A DNA stretch of 64,000 nucleotides from Paenibacillus spongiae (GCF_024734895.1 NZ_CP091430.1:6466501-6530500), one strand, 5' to 3'. Counted from the stretch's first letter, positions 52,195 through 61,551 are shown. A program made the numbers and translations. The notes: generated by a model from the sequence alone, not told the origin.

Positions 52195-52250
52195 GTCTCC
52201 CATCGCGCGATGGCTGTAACGCCGTTTTCCATCCTTACAGCGCGAGCCCA
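52195..52250. repeat. Tandem hairpin repeat (right part, after the IS)
   Basis: GTCTCCCATCGCGCGATGG followed by CTGTAACGCCGTTTTCC and CCTTACAGCGCG continues the unit cut by the IS. It matches 50815-50862 with a few substitutions. Confidence 0.75.
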
Positions 52251-52299
52251 GCTAACAGTCCGCAGCTCCCATTAGCAGAAGGCGCGCAGCAAACAAACC

Positions 52300-52331
52300 A
52301 AAGCCGGCCATCTCGCAGGATGACCGGCTTT
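52300..52331 (-). terminator. Rho-independent terminator of the 12-kb operon
   Basis: On the minus strand AAAGCCGGTCATC pairs with GATGGCCGGCTTT (one mismatch), 6-nt loop, followed by GGTTTGTTT. It lies 18 bp after the last gene of the large minus-strand operon. Confidence 0.8.
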
Positions 52332-52349
52332 GCTTCTCTCTCTATTTAT

Positions 52350-53219
52350 CTATCTAAAGAATTTGGCTAAATGCTCCGCTGCCTTAATAACCCCTTGCCG
52401 CTCGGCTTCCAATGAGCCCCAGAAGCGGTGGTCTTCAAGCTCGATGCTAACGGCTCCCGAATAACCGAGCCGGTCCAGACGAACCGCCACCTTGCCCCAG
52501 TCGACATCGCCGTGTCCGGGAATAGTATACCGCCAGGAGCCTTCGGAGAACCCGTATTTCTCGCCGAAGGTCGACGTGATCACGCCGCATTCGTACAGTT
52601 CATCGTGCAGGATTTCCGTATCCTTGCCATGACAGTGATTGACGCGCTCCCCGAATTCACTCAGTGCGCGCAGATAGTCCACGCCGAGACGAACCAAGTG
52701 CGATGGATCATAGTTCCAGCCAAAATGCTTGGACGGGATTGCTTCGAACATCGCCCGTAGCATCTCAGGCGTACAGCCGAGCGTTGGGTAATACGGCGCA
52801 GGGCCAGGCCAACCCTCGATGGCAATGTAGATTCCCGTCTGCTCCGCATGACGTACAAGCTCAGGGAACGTATCCTTCCAGATCGCGAACCCTTCCTTGC
52901 GCGGAAGCGAGTGATCCTCCGGCACAAGACACATGAACAGGATGCTTCCGCCCAGAGCGGAAATGGCGGACATTTGCTGCTTCGCGGCTTCCAATGCTTC
53001 CGCGCGGCGCGTCTCGTCGCGGCTTAATAGCCGGGACGTGTGATGAGCGTCGATCGACCCGATCCCAATTCCCGCTTGATCGCAAGCTTCCTTCCATTGA
53101 GGAGTCAAATTAGGGATATCCAGAACATCCAAACCGATTTCAGCCGCCCACTGAGCCGTCTCTTTCATTCCTTCCGACCCGATTTTGGGCGGAATCCGCA
53201 TGCCTAATTTGACGTTCAT
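52350..53219 (-). CDS. Sugar phosphate isomerase/epimerase (TIM barrel)
   Basis: A 289-residue xylose-isomerase-like barrel. Metal-site stretches are YIAIEGWPGPAPYYP, FGWNYDPSHLVRLGVDYLRA (Asp/His), VNHCHGKDTEI and the final VSIELEDHRFWG Glu. It overlaps the oxidoreductase gene by 4 bp (ATGA), so the two are coupled. Such pairs commonly act together on keto-sugars or inositols. It is the last gene of the operon. Confidence 0.88.
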   Translation of the reverse strand: MNVKLGMRIPPKIGSEGMKETAQWAAEIGLDVLDIPNLTPQWKEACDQAGIGIGSIDAHHTSRLLSRDETRRAEALEAAKQQMSAISALGGSILFMCLVPEDHSLPRKEGFAIWKDTFPELVRHAEQTGIYIAIEGWPGPAPYYPTLGCTPEMLRAMFEAIPSKHFGWNYDPSHLVRLGVDYLRALSEFGERVNHCHGKDTEILHDELYECGVITSTFGEKYGFSEGSWRYTIPGHGDVDWGKVAVRLDRLGYSGAVSIELEDHRFWGSLEAERQGVIKAAEHLAKFFR

Positions 53220-54211
53220 ACCGAGTGTTCCTCCTTCGACTTAAGGGCTTCAATCGGATCATATCCGGCAGCCTGGTAGATCATCTCCGACAGCTTAACA
53301 ACCTTCAACGCAAACTCGCCCGGCACCATGACCTCATGCTGCCCCAGGATGGCATCGATAAAGCTCTTATCCTGATTGGTCGTCTGCGGCGGAAGCTCCG
53401 GCACGATTGCCTCCTGCCTCAAGCGGCGGAGCGTAATCTTGCCGTTATCGTAGAAGATGCCGCCGTTCTCCCCGCAGAACGCGAACGTTTCGTGCCAGCA
53501 TGGGGAGTAGCCAACCAAATTCAACCCGGCAACGGCTCCTTCGGCGAAGCGGATCGAAGTGAAGGTATCGATCTCCACGTCCGCCCCGTGCATATGCAGC
53601 TGCGGCTTCACTTCTACCGGCGTCAGCCCCGTCGTCCACAGCAGTACATCAATGATGTGGCTGCCCGAATCCATGAGGAACCCTCCGCCGGACAGCGCCG
53701 GATTCGCCCGCCAAGAGCCGGGCGTTCCCTGTCTCCACTCCTGATAGAGCGAAGCCGTAACCGAAGTGATCTTCCCGATCTCCCCCCGGGCGATGGCATC
53801 TTGGATATAGATAAATTCCGGCTGAAAATGCCGCTGATAGGATACCTGCATGATTTTGCCCGACAGCTTCGCCAGCTCAATCAACCGTTCCGCTTCCGCG
53901 GATGAACAGGTCATCGGCTTCTCGATGAGCACATGCCGTCCGCTGCTGAGCACATCATAGGCTTGCTGAAAATGCAGCGTATGCGGGGAACAAATCACAA
54001 CGCCATCGATCTCCGCTTGATCCAGCATCTCTTTATAGTCCGAGAATTGAGCCACATCCTTGAGGCCGAACCGATTCACGAAATTGCCGCGGTTCTGGTC
54101 GCTCGTATCCGCTAGCGCCTTAATTTCCACATATGGCAATTCCAGCAGCTGTCTGGCATGCAGCCCCGCAATGCCTCCCGTACCGATGAAGCCAATACGC
54201 ACTTTACTCAT
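53216..54211 (-). CDS. Gfo/Idh/MocA-family oxidoreductase
   Basis: A 331-residue NAD(P)-dependent dehydrogenase. The Rossmann loop is GFIGTGGIAGLHARQL, the catalytic Lys is in HVLIEKPMTCSSAEA, and the second domain has SGGGFLMDSGSHIIDVLLW. A TAGGAGG site precedes the ATG. It probably oxidises a sugar or sugar-like compound brought in by the operon's transporters, with the coupled isomerase next in the path. Confidence 0.9.
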   Translation of the reverse strand: MSKVRIGFIGTGGIAGLHARQLLELPYVEIKALADTSDQNRGNFVNRFGLKDVAQFSDYKEMLDQAEIDGVVICSPHTLHFQQAYDVLSSGRHVLIEKPMTCSSAEAERLIELAKLSGKIMQVSYQRHFQPEFIYIQDAIARGEIGKITSVTASLYQEWRQGTPGSWRANPALSGGGFLMDSGSHIIDVLLWTTGLTPVEVKPQLHMHGADVEIDTFTSIRFAEGAVAGLNLVGYSPCWHETFAFCGENGGIFYDNGKITLRRLRQEAIVPELPPQTTNQDKSFIDAILGQHEVMVPGEFALKVVKLSEMIYQAAGYDPIEALKSKEEHSV

Positions 54212-54227
54212 TTCGATAACCTCCTAA

Positions 54228-54449
54228 AAGTTTGTAGATGTTTCGCTGCCGTAGGAGCGAATGAAACAAACTCGCTTCGTAAGCATAGGACTATTAAGTT
54301 TGTGGATGTTTCGCTGCCATAGGAGCGAATGAAACAAACTCGCTTCGTAAGCATGGACTATTAAGTTTGTGAATGATTTCGCTCCCGCAGGAGCGAATGG
54401 AACAAACTTGCTTCGTAAGCATGGTCTATGAGTTTGTGGATGTTTCGCT
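54228..54449 (-). repeat. Intercistronic array of 67-bp hairpin repeats (3.3 copies)
   Basis: Copies start at about 54228, 54296, 54363 and (partial) 54430. Each contains AGTTTGT...TTTCGCT followed by AGCGAA...ACAAACT, so each can fold into a stem-loop whose arms frame a short GGAGCG/CGCTCC core. The third copy has compensating changes that improve its pairing. The array sits inside the operon, between the last permease and the oxidoreductase gene. Confidence 0.85.
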
Positions 54450-54454
54450 TACTC

Positions 54455-55441
54455 TTACTCAACCAACCCGGAGCGCTCCACGCCTTGAATGAAGTACCGC
54501 TGCAGGAAGAGATAGACAAGCAGCATCGGAACCAGCGCAAGGAATGTAGCGGCCATGACGACAGGCAAGCTGAATACTTCAAAGCTGCTGCCCGTCAATG
54601 TATCCAGCGACTGGTAGAGCCGCGGAAGCATCATCGGCAGAGTGAATTTCTCTTCCGATGTCAGGAAGATCGACGGCTCGAAGAAGTCATTCCAATGCCA
54701 TACCATGGAAAGCAGCGTCGTTACGACAATCGCGGGCGGCGTAAGCGGCAGAATAATCTTCCAGTATACGCGGAAGCTTCCGCAGCCATCCACCCTTGCC
54801 GCATCCTCCAGCTCCCACGGAAGCCCGCGGAACAGCTGGCGGAAGATAAAGATGAATAAGGCGCCTCTTAGCCCATTGGCGAAGAAGGATGGAACGATAA
54901 GCGGCAGCATGCTGTCCAGCCATCCGATCGTCTTGTACTGCATGAACAGAGGCACAATGATCGTTTGCGGAGGAATGATCATTGTGAACATACTCAATAC
55001 GAACAGGACCTCTCGTCCGGGAAATTTAATACGCGCGAAGCCATAGGCGACGAAGGAACAGGATAACACTTGACCGACCACGCTCAGTACGGATATCAAG
55101 GCCGAGTTTTTGAAATGCGTCCAAAATTGCAGCCCCTTCATGCCGTAGTAGAAATTTTCCCACGCCAGACTCGTCGGAATCCACTTGATCGTGAAGTTCA
55201 TCAGATCCACCGGATGCTTCAGCGAGGTCGTAATCATATAGAGAAACGGATAGAGAAAGACAAAGGCCAAATCAATCAGAATCACATAGACGAATATCCG
55301 GTAGATCAAGGAGAACCAGCGGCTTTTGCTGCTGATTCGGCTTAATAGGCTATTATTCCTTAACGCTTTCGCTTTGCTCGCGATGCTTGTGGGCTGCTCA
55401 GCCAACCGCTGCTTGGACTTTGAAATCGGAATCGATTTCAT
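54455..55441 (-). CDS. Carbohydrate ABC transporter permease (MalG type)
   Basis: A 328-residue permease with a ~40-residue basic N-terminal extension, six helices (from IYRIFVYVILIDLAFVFLYP) and the EAA loop LEDAARVDGCGSFRVYWKII. It ends with VLQRYFIQGVERSGLVE-like residues typical of MalG/AraQ proteins. It pairs with the MalF-type permease 27 bp upstream. Confidence 0.9.
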   Translation of the reverse strand: MKSIPISKSKQRLAEQPTSIASKAKALRNNSLLSRISSKSRWFSLIYRIFVYVILIDLAFVFLYPFLYMITTSLKHPVDLMNFTIKWIPTSLAWENFYYGMKGLQFWTHFKNSALISVLSVVGQVLSCSFVAYGFARIKFPGREVLFVLSMFTMIIPPQTIIVPLFMQYKTIGWLDSMLPLIVPSFFANGLRGALFIFIFRQLFRGLPWELEDAARVDGCGSFRVYWKIILPLTPPAIVVTTLLSMVWHWNDFFEPSIFLTSEEKFTLPMMLPRLYQSLDTLTGSSFEVFSLPVVMAATFLALVPMLLVYLFLQRYFIQGVERSGLVE

Positions 55442-55468
55442 GCTGCACGACCTCCTTGCTTCTCATTC

Positions 55469-56344
55469 TCATTTTTCACCTGTGTAAACCACGAAGCGTC
55501 TGGTAGCAACAAATACGATAATGAGCAGCAGGAAGATGAACATGAAGTAGATCCAACCCATACCTGACGCATAACCCATCTCGATCTTCGTGAAGGCCGT
55601 ATCTTTGATATAGACCATCATCCTGTTATTGATATCCGTGAAGGAATCCACGCACGTATAGACCAGATTAAGCAGGATGATCGGCGAGATAAGCGGCAGC
55701 GTGATTTTCCAGAACATCTCCCATTCGGTTGCTCCGTCGCATCTTGCGGATTCATAGAGCGATAGGGAAATCCCTTGAAGCCCGGCCAGGAAGAGCAGAA
55801 TCTGCACCCCCGTCTTCCAGAAGACCACGGTAAGCCGGCTTAACATATCAAAGACGATCTGCGAGAATGTCGGGCCCATATACAGAAACACTTCTTCCGG
55901 AACGCCGATTCCGTTGACCAGCGTGTCTCTGCCGACACCGGCATACAGCAGCTGCTGCATCGCCAGGCCTGAGCCGATCAATACGGGCAAGAAGAACGCT
56001 GCGCGGAAGAAAGCGCGCCCGCGGATCTTATGATTCAATAAGATCGCGATAAACAAGGAGAAGACCAGGATAAGCGGCGTATTGATGACGGCATCCTGCA
56101 CCACCGAAATAAACAAAGGAATAAACTGCGTATCCAGCACGAACGCTTTATTGAAGTTCCCCCAGCCAACGGGCTCCAGGTCGAAATTACCGACGCCAAC
56201 AACCTCATGGAAGGCCAGCCAAAGGGAGTAGATCAAGGGATAGAGCATAAACAACGCGAAACCGATCGCCCACGGAGCGATATAAACATAGCCTGCCAGC
56301 ATTTTCTTTCTTTCCAGACTCAATCTTTTCCCACTCATGCTCAT
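55469..56344 (-). CDS. Carbohydrate ABC transporter permease (MalF type)
   Basis: A 291-residue permease with six helices (AGYVYIAPWAIGFALFMLYP first) and the EAA loop YESARCDGATEWEMFWKITL. Its start overlaps the DUF5696 gene's stop by 4 bp, so the pair is coupled. No separate binding protein lies beside this second permease pair. Confidence 0.9.
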   Translation of the reverse strand: MSMSGKRLSLERKKMLAGYVYIAPWAIGFALFMLYPLIYSLWLAFHEVVGVGNFDLEPVGWGNFNKAFVLDTQFIPLFISVVQDAVINTPLILVFSLFIAILLNHKIRGRAFFRAAFFLPVLIGSGLAMQQLLYAGVGRDTLVNGIGVPEEVFLYMGPTFSQIVFDMLSRLTVVFWKTGVQILLFLAGLQGISLSLYESARCDGATEWEMFWKITLPLISPIILLNLVYTCVDSFTDINNRMMVYIKDTAFTKIEMGYASGMGWIYFMFIFLLLIIVFVATRRFVVYTGEK

Positions 56345-58584
56345 CCCCCCTTCGGCACCACGATGAAGTTTTTATCCGGAACCAAATGATTATCGATCCT
56401 TACCTCACGCGGCGTATAATTGACAATGACGCGAGTCCCGTCCTCGTACACAACCTCATAGACATCATGCTGCAGCTTGCGGTGCTCCTTCATCGTCTGC
56501 GACCATACCGGCTTCAGCTTGTCGTTCATTTCCTTGTAGTAATTGACTGCTTGATCCACCCAATTGCTGTAGGCCGAGCTGAACAGATCGGCGTAGAAGG
56601 TATCCTTCAGATCCTCGGAGTAGTTCTTCGTCAATTGGTAATAAGGCATGTAGCCGTATTCCACCATCTTGAGATACTGCAGCTGCGGATCGTAGAACAA
56701 GTTCTGCGGATCGCCCGAGTAAGGAATAACGCCGTGAAGCGCCATCTGAAAGAAAGGGATCGTCTCATCGGTAAAGAAGAAGCCGCTGTCCTCCATCGGT
56801 ATGCCGAACAGACGGGAGGAATTTTTCAGGCTGTATCCATTGCCTCCGATCGATGCCGCACCGCCGAATTGTTCGATCGATTTCCCCATCATCTCTGTCC
56901 ATTGCTTGGCCGTTCCGCCGCGCGTCAGCGGGAAATCCTCGTTATAGTCGTAGTAGAGCTGATACCCGATGCCATCGAAGTTAATGCCGGTTATATCCAG
57001 CTTGCGCAGCGGATTCAGCACCTCCTTCTGGAATTGCGCATTCTGCTTGCCTGCATTCAAGTAGAAGAGCTCGCTATACCGATCGGTGACGACAAAATGA
57101 TTGGCCCCGAAAACGACGTCTTTGCGCGACGAGAACCCGTCATTGCCCTTCCATGCCTCGACATAGTTGTCCTGCAGGAACAGCTGGTAGTTCTTCTCCT
57201 TCGCATACTCGCTCAGCTTCGTAAGCTCGCTTATGCCGCCCAGTTTACGGGAAGGCTTATAGCCGGACGGATAGCTCAAGTAACCTTCGCCCGTCCATCC
57301 GAGCAGATTGGCCGAGATCGATTGCACCCCGCGCTTGCTGAGGTCCTCCATGATTTCCTGCGCTTCCGAGAAGGTCGTATTTTGAATGAAGTGATCGATC
57401 AAGATCTGATCTTTCTTAATGCCCATGAGCAAATCAAGTCCGAAAGGAACCGCTTCATCCTTCTTCACCTTCGGAACCACGCCTTGCTCGCTGACCAAGT
57501 AGTCCCTGTAGGCGGAAGCCATGTAGCTGTAATCGGCCTCATTGCCGCTGAAGAAGACGTAGCGGATGGTATGGTCTTCCCGGATCAGATCCTTCTCGGG
57601 CTTCTTCGTTAAATTGCCGTCTTTCTTCACCGCTTCATACTCGCGCCTGTAGACAAGCTCGGATGATACACGGTTCAAATTGATCAGATAGCCGCTTGGC
57701 GAAAAGAGAATATTCGAGTCATATTCACCCTGTGTGACGATCCCCATAAAAGCATTATCGCTCACCTTCAGGCCGAATATGGGCAGCATCGCGTTCTGTT
57801 CCCGTCCGAAATAGTTGAATGTTATCGTATCCGCACCATAAACGCTGGCACGGTATGGATTCAAGTAAGTCGGGTGGTTTGTCTTAAAGTAGGACAGCGC
57901 ACCCGGGCCGTCTGGATAGACCGCATACCCCTTATCGTGATCCGATGCCGCTCCGAAGAATGGAAGCGGAGCAATCGCCATCAGCCAGTTATCCTTCCCT
58001 TCCTGGATGGACTGGCCGGGTACGGTAACCTCCAAGGCATTCCCTTTCAATTGAAAGCTCATGTCGAAGCTGATTTTCAGTCTCGGCAGCTCATAACGGA
58101 CCGAAATCCCGTTCTCCAGTGAAGTCGTCGTCATCTTCGGCTGCTCAAGAGCGAAGTTCGTTTCCTGTGTTTCCAGCGCCGGCAAATGGGGATCCGTGTA
58201 GGTCATATGGAAGATCGACTGGCTGCTGGCCGTCCACAGTTCATTCCCGTCCGTCTCGACATCTTGGAGCGGGACGGACGATTCCCATCGATAGCCGTTG
58301 GTCTTATCGATCACCGTTATAGCGGAATCGGAAGAGCGGAACAGCAGCTCCAGACGGTCGGTTTCAGCGATTTTCTCAAAGCTGGTTGCCTCCTGCGGCT
58401 GCCCGGCCTCCTCAGCGGCCGGTTCTTGCTCACCTTCCACGACTTGGTTCTTATTCGGCCTCATTTCCTCTTTTGCCCGTTCAACGGCCCTTTGCAGGGA
58501 GGGTAAGACCAGAAGCACGAGCGCAACAATGATTACGCTGACGGTTAAATAGTAGATCCATCGCTTGGCGAGTCTCGTTTTCAT
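56341..58584 (-). CDS. Membrane-anchored DUF5696-like protein
   Basis: A 747-residue protein. One N-terminal transmembrane segment (~11-30) is followed by a charged, Glu/Pro-rich linker and a large extracytoplasmic part. An N-terminal beta region contains FRSSDSAITVIDKTNGYRWE. It is followed by a probable TIM barrel (SISANLLGWTGEGYLSYPSG, NYQLFLQDNYVEAW, DITGINFDGIGYQLYYDYNE). This resembles DUF5696 proteins, which I take to be glycoside-hydrolase-like. Asp/Glu at strand ends (LFLQD, INFDGIG) are candidate catalytic residues. It probably works at the cell surface with the transporter. Confidence 0.75.
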   Translation of the reverse strand: MKTRLAKRWIYYLTVSVIIVALVLLVLPSLQRAVERAKEEMRPNKNQVVEGEQEPAAEEAGQPQEATSFEKIAETDRLELLFRSSDSAITVIDKTNGYRWESSVPLQDVETDGNELWTASSQSIFHMTYTDPHLPALETQETNFALEQPKMTTTSLENGISVRYELPRLKISFDMSFQLKGNALEVTVPGQSIQEGKDNWLMAIAPLPFFGAASDHDKGYAVYPDGPGALSYFKTNHPTYLNPYRASVYGADTITFNYFGREQNAMLPIFGLKVSDNAFMGIVTQGEYDSNILFSPSGYLINLNRVSSELVYRREYEAVKKDGNLTKKPEKDLIREDHTIRYVFFSGNEADYSYMASAYRDYLVSEQGVVPKVKKDEAVPFGLDLLMGIKKDQILIDHFIQNTTFSEAQEIMEDLSKRGVQSISANLLGWTGEGYLSYPSGYKPSRKLGGISELTKLSEYAKEKNYQLFLQDNYVEAWKGNDGFSSRKDVVFGANHFVVTDRYSELFYLNAGKQNAQFQKEVLNPLRKLDITGINFDGIGYQLYYDYNEDFPLTRGGTAKQWTEMMGKSIEQFGGAASIGGNGYSLKNSSRLFGIPMEDSGFFFTDETIPFFQMALHGVIPYSGDPQNLFYDPQLQYLKMVEYGYMPYYQLTKNYSEDLKDTFYADLFSSAYSNWVDQAVNYYKEMNDKLKPVWSQTMKEHRKLQHDVYEVVYEDGTRVIVNYTPREVRIDNHLVPDKNFIVVPKGG

Positions 58585-58594
58585 GGTACCCCCC

Positions 58595-59242
58595 TCAATT
58601 TTCCCACAAGTATCTGATTTCTACGCCCACTTCACGCACAAATTGAAGAACGTGATTCGTCAGGGCGAAGACTAGCCCGACCGTGCCCCAGAATATAATA
58701 AAGGCAAAGATCGATAAGAGAAGGACGCCGACCGCTTTCTTAAAGGTATAATCGTTCAGCACCTTCAGTTGAATGAAGATAAGCAAGGCGACCCATAACC
58801 ATATAATCGAATTGATGCTGTTATACAGCCCCAGCTCGCCTCTCGACATGACCAAGGAAACCGCAGCCAGCGGGATGGCAAATACGATGTACGGAATCAG
58901 GGCGAAAGACATGGCGGTCAAGACCTGGCCGAAATAAGCCTCGCCGTCCATAATCGCCGTAATTAAGTAACATGCGATAACGCCGGATATCAACGGTACG
59001 ACAAAGCGGATGATTTCCAAATTCAAATTGGCGTCCTTCGGCTGAAGGGACGTAATATGAAAGCTCGTCATATAAATCGTGATGATTCTGACGCTGATGG
59101 TCAGAAGGATTAAGACGAATGCCGCCGCCAGATGCCGGTTTTTCTGCAGCTCCTCAAAACCGTCCACAGGATGGAACAGTATTGCTATTCCAAGCCGCAG
59201 TGACCGAAGCCCTGTTTGTTTTATTTCCGCTGCACTGTTCAA
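58595..59242 (-). CDS. Yip1-family membrane protein
   Basis: A 215-residue protein with about five hydrophobic helices (LAAAFVLILLTISVRIITIY, VVPLISGVIACYLITAIMDG, ALIPYIVFAIPLAAVSLVM and two more). The N-terminal AILFHPVDGFEELQK is the usual Yip1 start in Bacillales. Its start overlaps the NHL gene stop by 4 bp. The function is unknown; the tight coupling suggests a partner in this transporter complex. Confidence 0.8.
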   Translation of the reverse strand: MNSAAEIKQTGLRSLRLGIAILFHPVDGFEELQKNRHLAAAFVLILLTISVRIITIYMTSFHITSLQPKDANLNLEIIRFVVPLISGVIACYLITAIMDGEAYFGQVLTAMSFALIPYIVFAIPLAAVSLVMSRGELGLYNSINSIIWLWVALLIFIQLKVLNDYTFKKAVGVLLLSIFAFIIFWGTVGLVFALTNHVLQFVREVGVEIRYLWEN

Positions 59243-60663
59243 TAGCCATACCTCCTTATGACGGTATTCGTGATACGGATCATAAATTTGACGATGTAAT
59301 AAATGGTTACGACGACGAGAAGGACGGCAATGATGATCCAGCCCAGATATTCGCGCATGATGTCATGCCGGTACTCGGCGAAGGCGAGCGAGTACCCCTC
59401 CTGGTCGTTACCCAGCTTGAATTCCCTCATTGCTTCCTTCCACTTCTCTTCCTTCATCAGCGCTTTCGCCACGCCGCGATGGGCAAGCGGATAGTTCTCG
59501 TCGATCTTCAGCACTTCCTTCCAGGGGACCATCGCCTCCTGGTAACGCCCGTTGAAGTGCAGCTGGCTCGCCTGGTGAACCAATTCCGCAAACTTCGTCG
59601 GCTGGAAAATTTGAATATTGTTCCGGTCCCGATCCAGCACGTAGATCTTGCCCGCTTTATCGATGACGATACTCGTCGGATATTCGAAGCGGCCCTTCAC
59701 ATCGCCTTGACCGCCAAATACGGCCAGCAAATTGCCTTCCTGATCGTATTGATAGATCTTCCGCGACATCGCATCGAGCGCATTCACAATCCCATACTGG
59801 TCAACGGCCATATCGATGAAATATGGATTCTCCAGCGTTCCGCTCTCGATCGAGGATTCGCCGAAGAATTTCTTCTTGTAAATATTTTCGCCCATGGCGT
59901 TGAACTTCTTGATCTGATCGGCATCGATCAGAACCGTAGGGGTGTAGATAAACCCTTTGCTGTCGATCGTAATATTCGAATTCTGCTGAGGAACCGCATT
60001 GTTCAGCTGTTCCCGCTGCTCCGGCGTCGCCAATAACCGGATGAGAAGCTTGGTCCAGTCGAACGGAACGCGATTGGCGCCGATGTATCCGCGGAACTGA
60101 TTCATCGCATCGATCATCATGAAGCCGCTGTAATCGTTCTTATTGAGCGCATACAGATAGCCGCGCCGGTCCATGATGACTTTGTCCGGGGAAAAATCCA
60201 AATCTTCGCTCAGCAAGGACGATTTCGGCTTGACGAATTCTTCGATGAACGCCCCTTCCGGGGAGAGATGGATAACCCTGCCGCTGCCCGTATCCGCTAC
60301 GAACATATGACCCAGGTTATCGACATAGATTCCGCTCGGTCGATCGAGCTCGACGCCTTGTTCCTTGCCGAAGATGCCCAATACTTTCCCTTCGCCGTCC
60401 AATTTCACAATTCGGTTATTGTCCGTGTCGGCTACATATAAGAGCCCCTTCTCGTCGATAAATAAATCGCTCGGTTTATTCAAACCGGGCTCGCCTACAT
60501 CCAGAATGACCTTTTCTACCGTATAGGTCAGCGGAATCGGCATCCGATAGCCATACATCGGATCGAGCGTATAGGACATTTTCGGGAGAGCATGGACAGG
60601 CAAGCTGCAGATCAGAAACAGCAGACTGCCGATGATACCCGCTGTTATTCGTTTATACACCAT
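59239..60663 (-). CDS. NHL-repeat/TPR protein with N- and C-terminal membrane segments
   Basis: A 474-residue protein. It has a signal peptide or anchor (~7-25), then a six-bladed NHL propeller with repeats such as LLYVADTDNNRIVKLDGEGK, MFVADTGSGRVIHLSPEGAF and IYVLDRDRNNIQIF. A TPR-like pair (ASQLHFNGRYQEAMVPWKEV, LKIDENYPLAHRGVAKALMK) and a C-terminal transmembrane helix (WIIIAVLLVVVTIYYIVKF) follow. It is an extracytoplasmic scaffold or ligand-binding propeller. It lies 12 bp after a permease gene and overlaps the Yip1 gene. Confidence 0.85.
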   Translation of the reverse strand: MVYKRITAGIIGSLLFLICSLPVHALPKMSYTLDPMYGYRMPIPLTYTVEKVILDVGEPGLNKPSDLFIDEKGLLYVADTDNNRIVKLDGEGKVLGIFGKEQGVELDRPSGIYVDNLGHMFVADTGSGRVIHLSPEGAFIEEFVKPKSSLLSEDLDFSPDKVIMDRRGYLYALNKNDYSGFMMIDAMNQFRGYIGANRVPFDWTKLLIRLLATPEQREQLNNAVPQQNSNITIDSKGFIYTPTVLIDADQIKKFNAMGENIYKKKFFGESSIESGTLENPYFIDMAVDQYGIVNALDAMSRKIYQYDQEGNLLAVFGGQGDVKGRFEYPTSIVIDKAGKIYVLDRDRNNIQIFQPTKFAELVHQASQLHFNGRYQEAMVPWKEVLKIDENYPLAHRGVAKALMKEEKWKEAMREFKLGNDQEGYSLAFAEYRHDIMREYLGWIIIAVLLVVVTIYYIVKFMIRITNTVIRRYGY

Positions 60664-60675
60664 GTCCGCCCCCTA

Positions 60676-61536
60676 TTATTTGATCCCGGAATGAACCATC
60701 GTATTCATAACCAGCTTCTGGAACGCCAGGAAGATTAGTATCGGAGGAAGAGTCATTAAGAACGTTCCGGCAGCCAGCGCCCCCGTCCGCGCAACGACGC
60801 CCGGTCCCCCGGCCAGCGTCTGGATCGCGAGCGGCAGCGTCTTCATCGATTCACTTGTGGTGAACACGAGCGCCGAGAAGTAATCATTCCAGTTCCCGAT
60901 GAAGGAGAAGATGATTAACGTCGCCCAAGCCGGCTTACTGACCGCCATAATGACCCTCCAGAAGATCTTCCAGTCCGATGCGCCGTCGATATGCGCGGCC
61001 TCGATCAAGGCATCGGGTATTTGATCGAAGAACTGCTTCATTAGGAAGATATTGAAGGCTACGGCGATCTTCGGCAGAATTAACGCCCAATAGGTGTTGA
61101 CCAAGCCCAAGCTCGATACGATCATATAGGTCGGAATCTGCGTCACCTGCGGCGAGAACATCAGGGCCGATAAGATGATGGCGAAGATGAAGCCCGCACC
61201 CGGCGGCTTGAATTTGGACAGCACATAGGCGCCAAGGCAGCACACGAACAAGCTGGAAAACACGACGGCCACCGAGACGAATAAACTATTGAAGATGTAC
61301 CGCGAGAACGGGACGATCGAGCTGTCCGTCGCGGTAAGCAGATCGAAGAAGCTGCGCAAGGTCGGTTTCATCACGAAGAATCTCGGCGGGTACAGGAAGA
61401 GCTCGTCGAGCGGCTTGAAAGCCGTCGAAACCATGTACACGATAGGCAGGGCCGTAAATCCGACCAAAGCGATCATAAACGCATATAACAATCCCCTGTT
61501 GAAGCGGGCGACAAATTTTGAAAAGTTCATCGTCAC
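60676..61536 (-). CDS. Carbohydrate ABC transporter permease (MalG type)
   Basis: A 286-residue permease with six helices and the EAA loop IEAAHIDGASDWKIFWRVIM. It follows its MalF-type partner by 15 bp. It is the second channel subunit for the binding protein at the right edge. Confidence 0.9.
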   Translation of the reverse strand: MTMNFSKFVARFNRGLLYAFMIALVGFTALPIVYMVSTAFKPLDELFLYPPRFFVMKPTLRSFFDLLTATDSSIVPFSRYIFNSLFVSVAVVFSSLFVCCLGAYVLSKFKPPGAGFIFAIILSALMFSPQVTQIPTYMIVSSLGLVNTYWALILPKIAVAFNIFLMKQFFDQIPDALIEAAHIDGASDWKIFWRVIMAVSKPAWATLIIFSFIGNWNDYFSALVFTTSESMKTLPLAIQTLAGGPGVVARTGALAAGTFLMTLPPILIFLAFQKLVMNTMVHSGIK

Positions 61537-61551
61537 GTCCTTAGGCCCCCC

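Noticed and set aside
54228..54449. Possible CRISPR array (regular 67-bp period)
   Set aside because: The whole unit repeats, including the part that would be the spacer. The units are self-complementary and no cas gene is present.
56386..57612. 408-residue plus-strand open frame
   Set aside because: It is antisense to the DUF5696 gene, has no ribosome-binding site and shows an Arg/Leu/Ile-rich composition typical of shadow frames.
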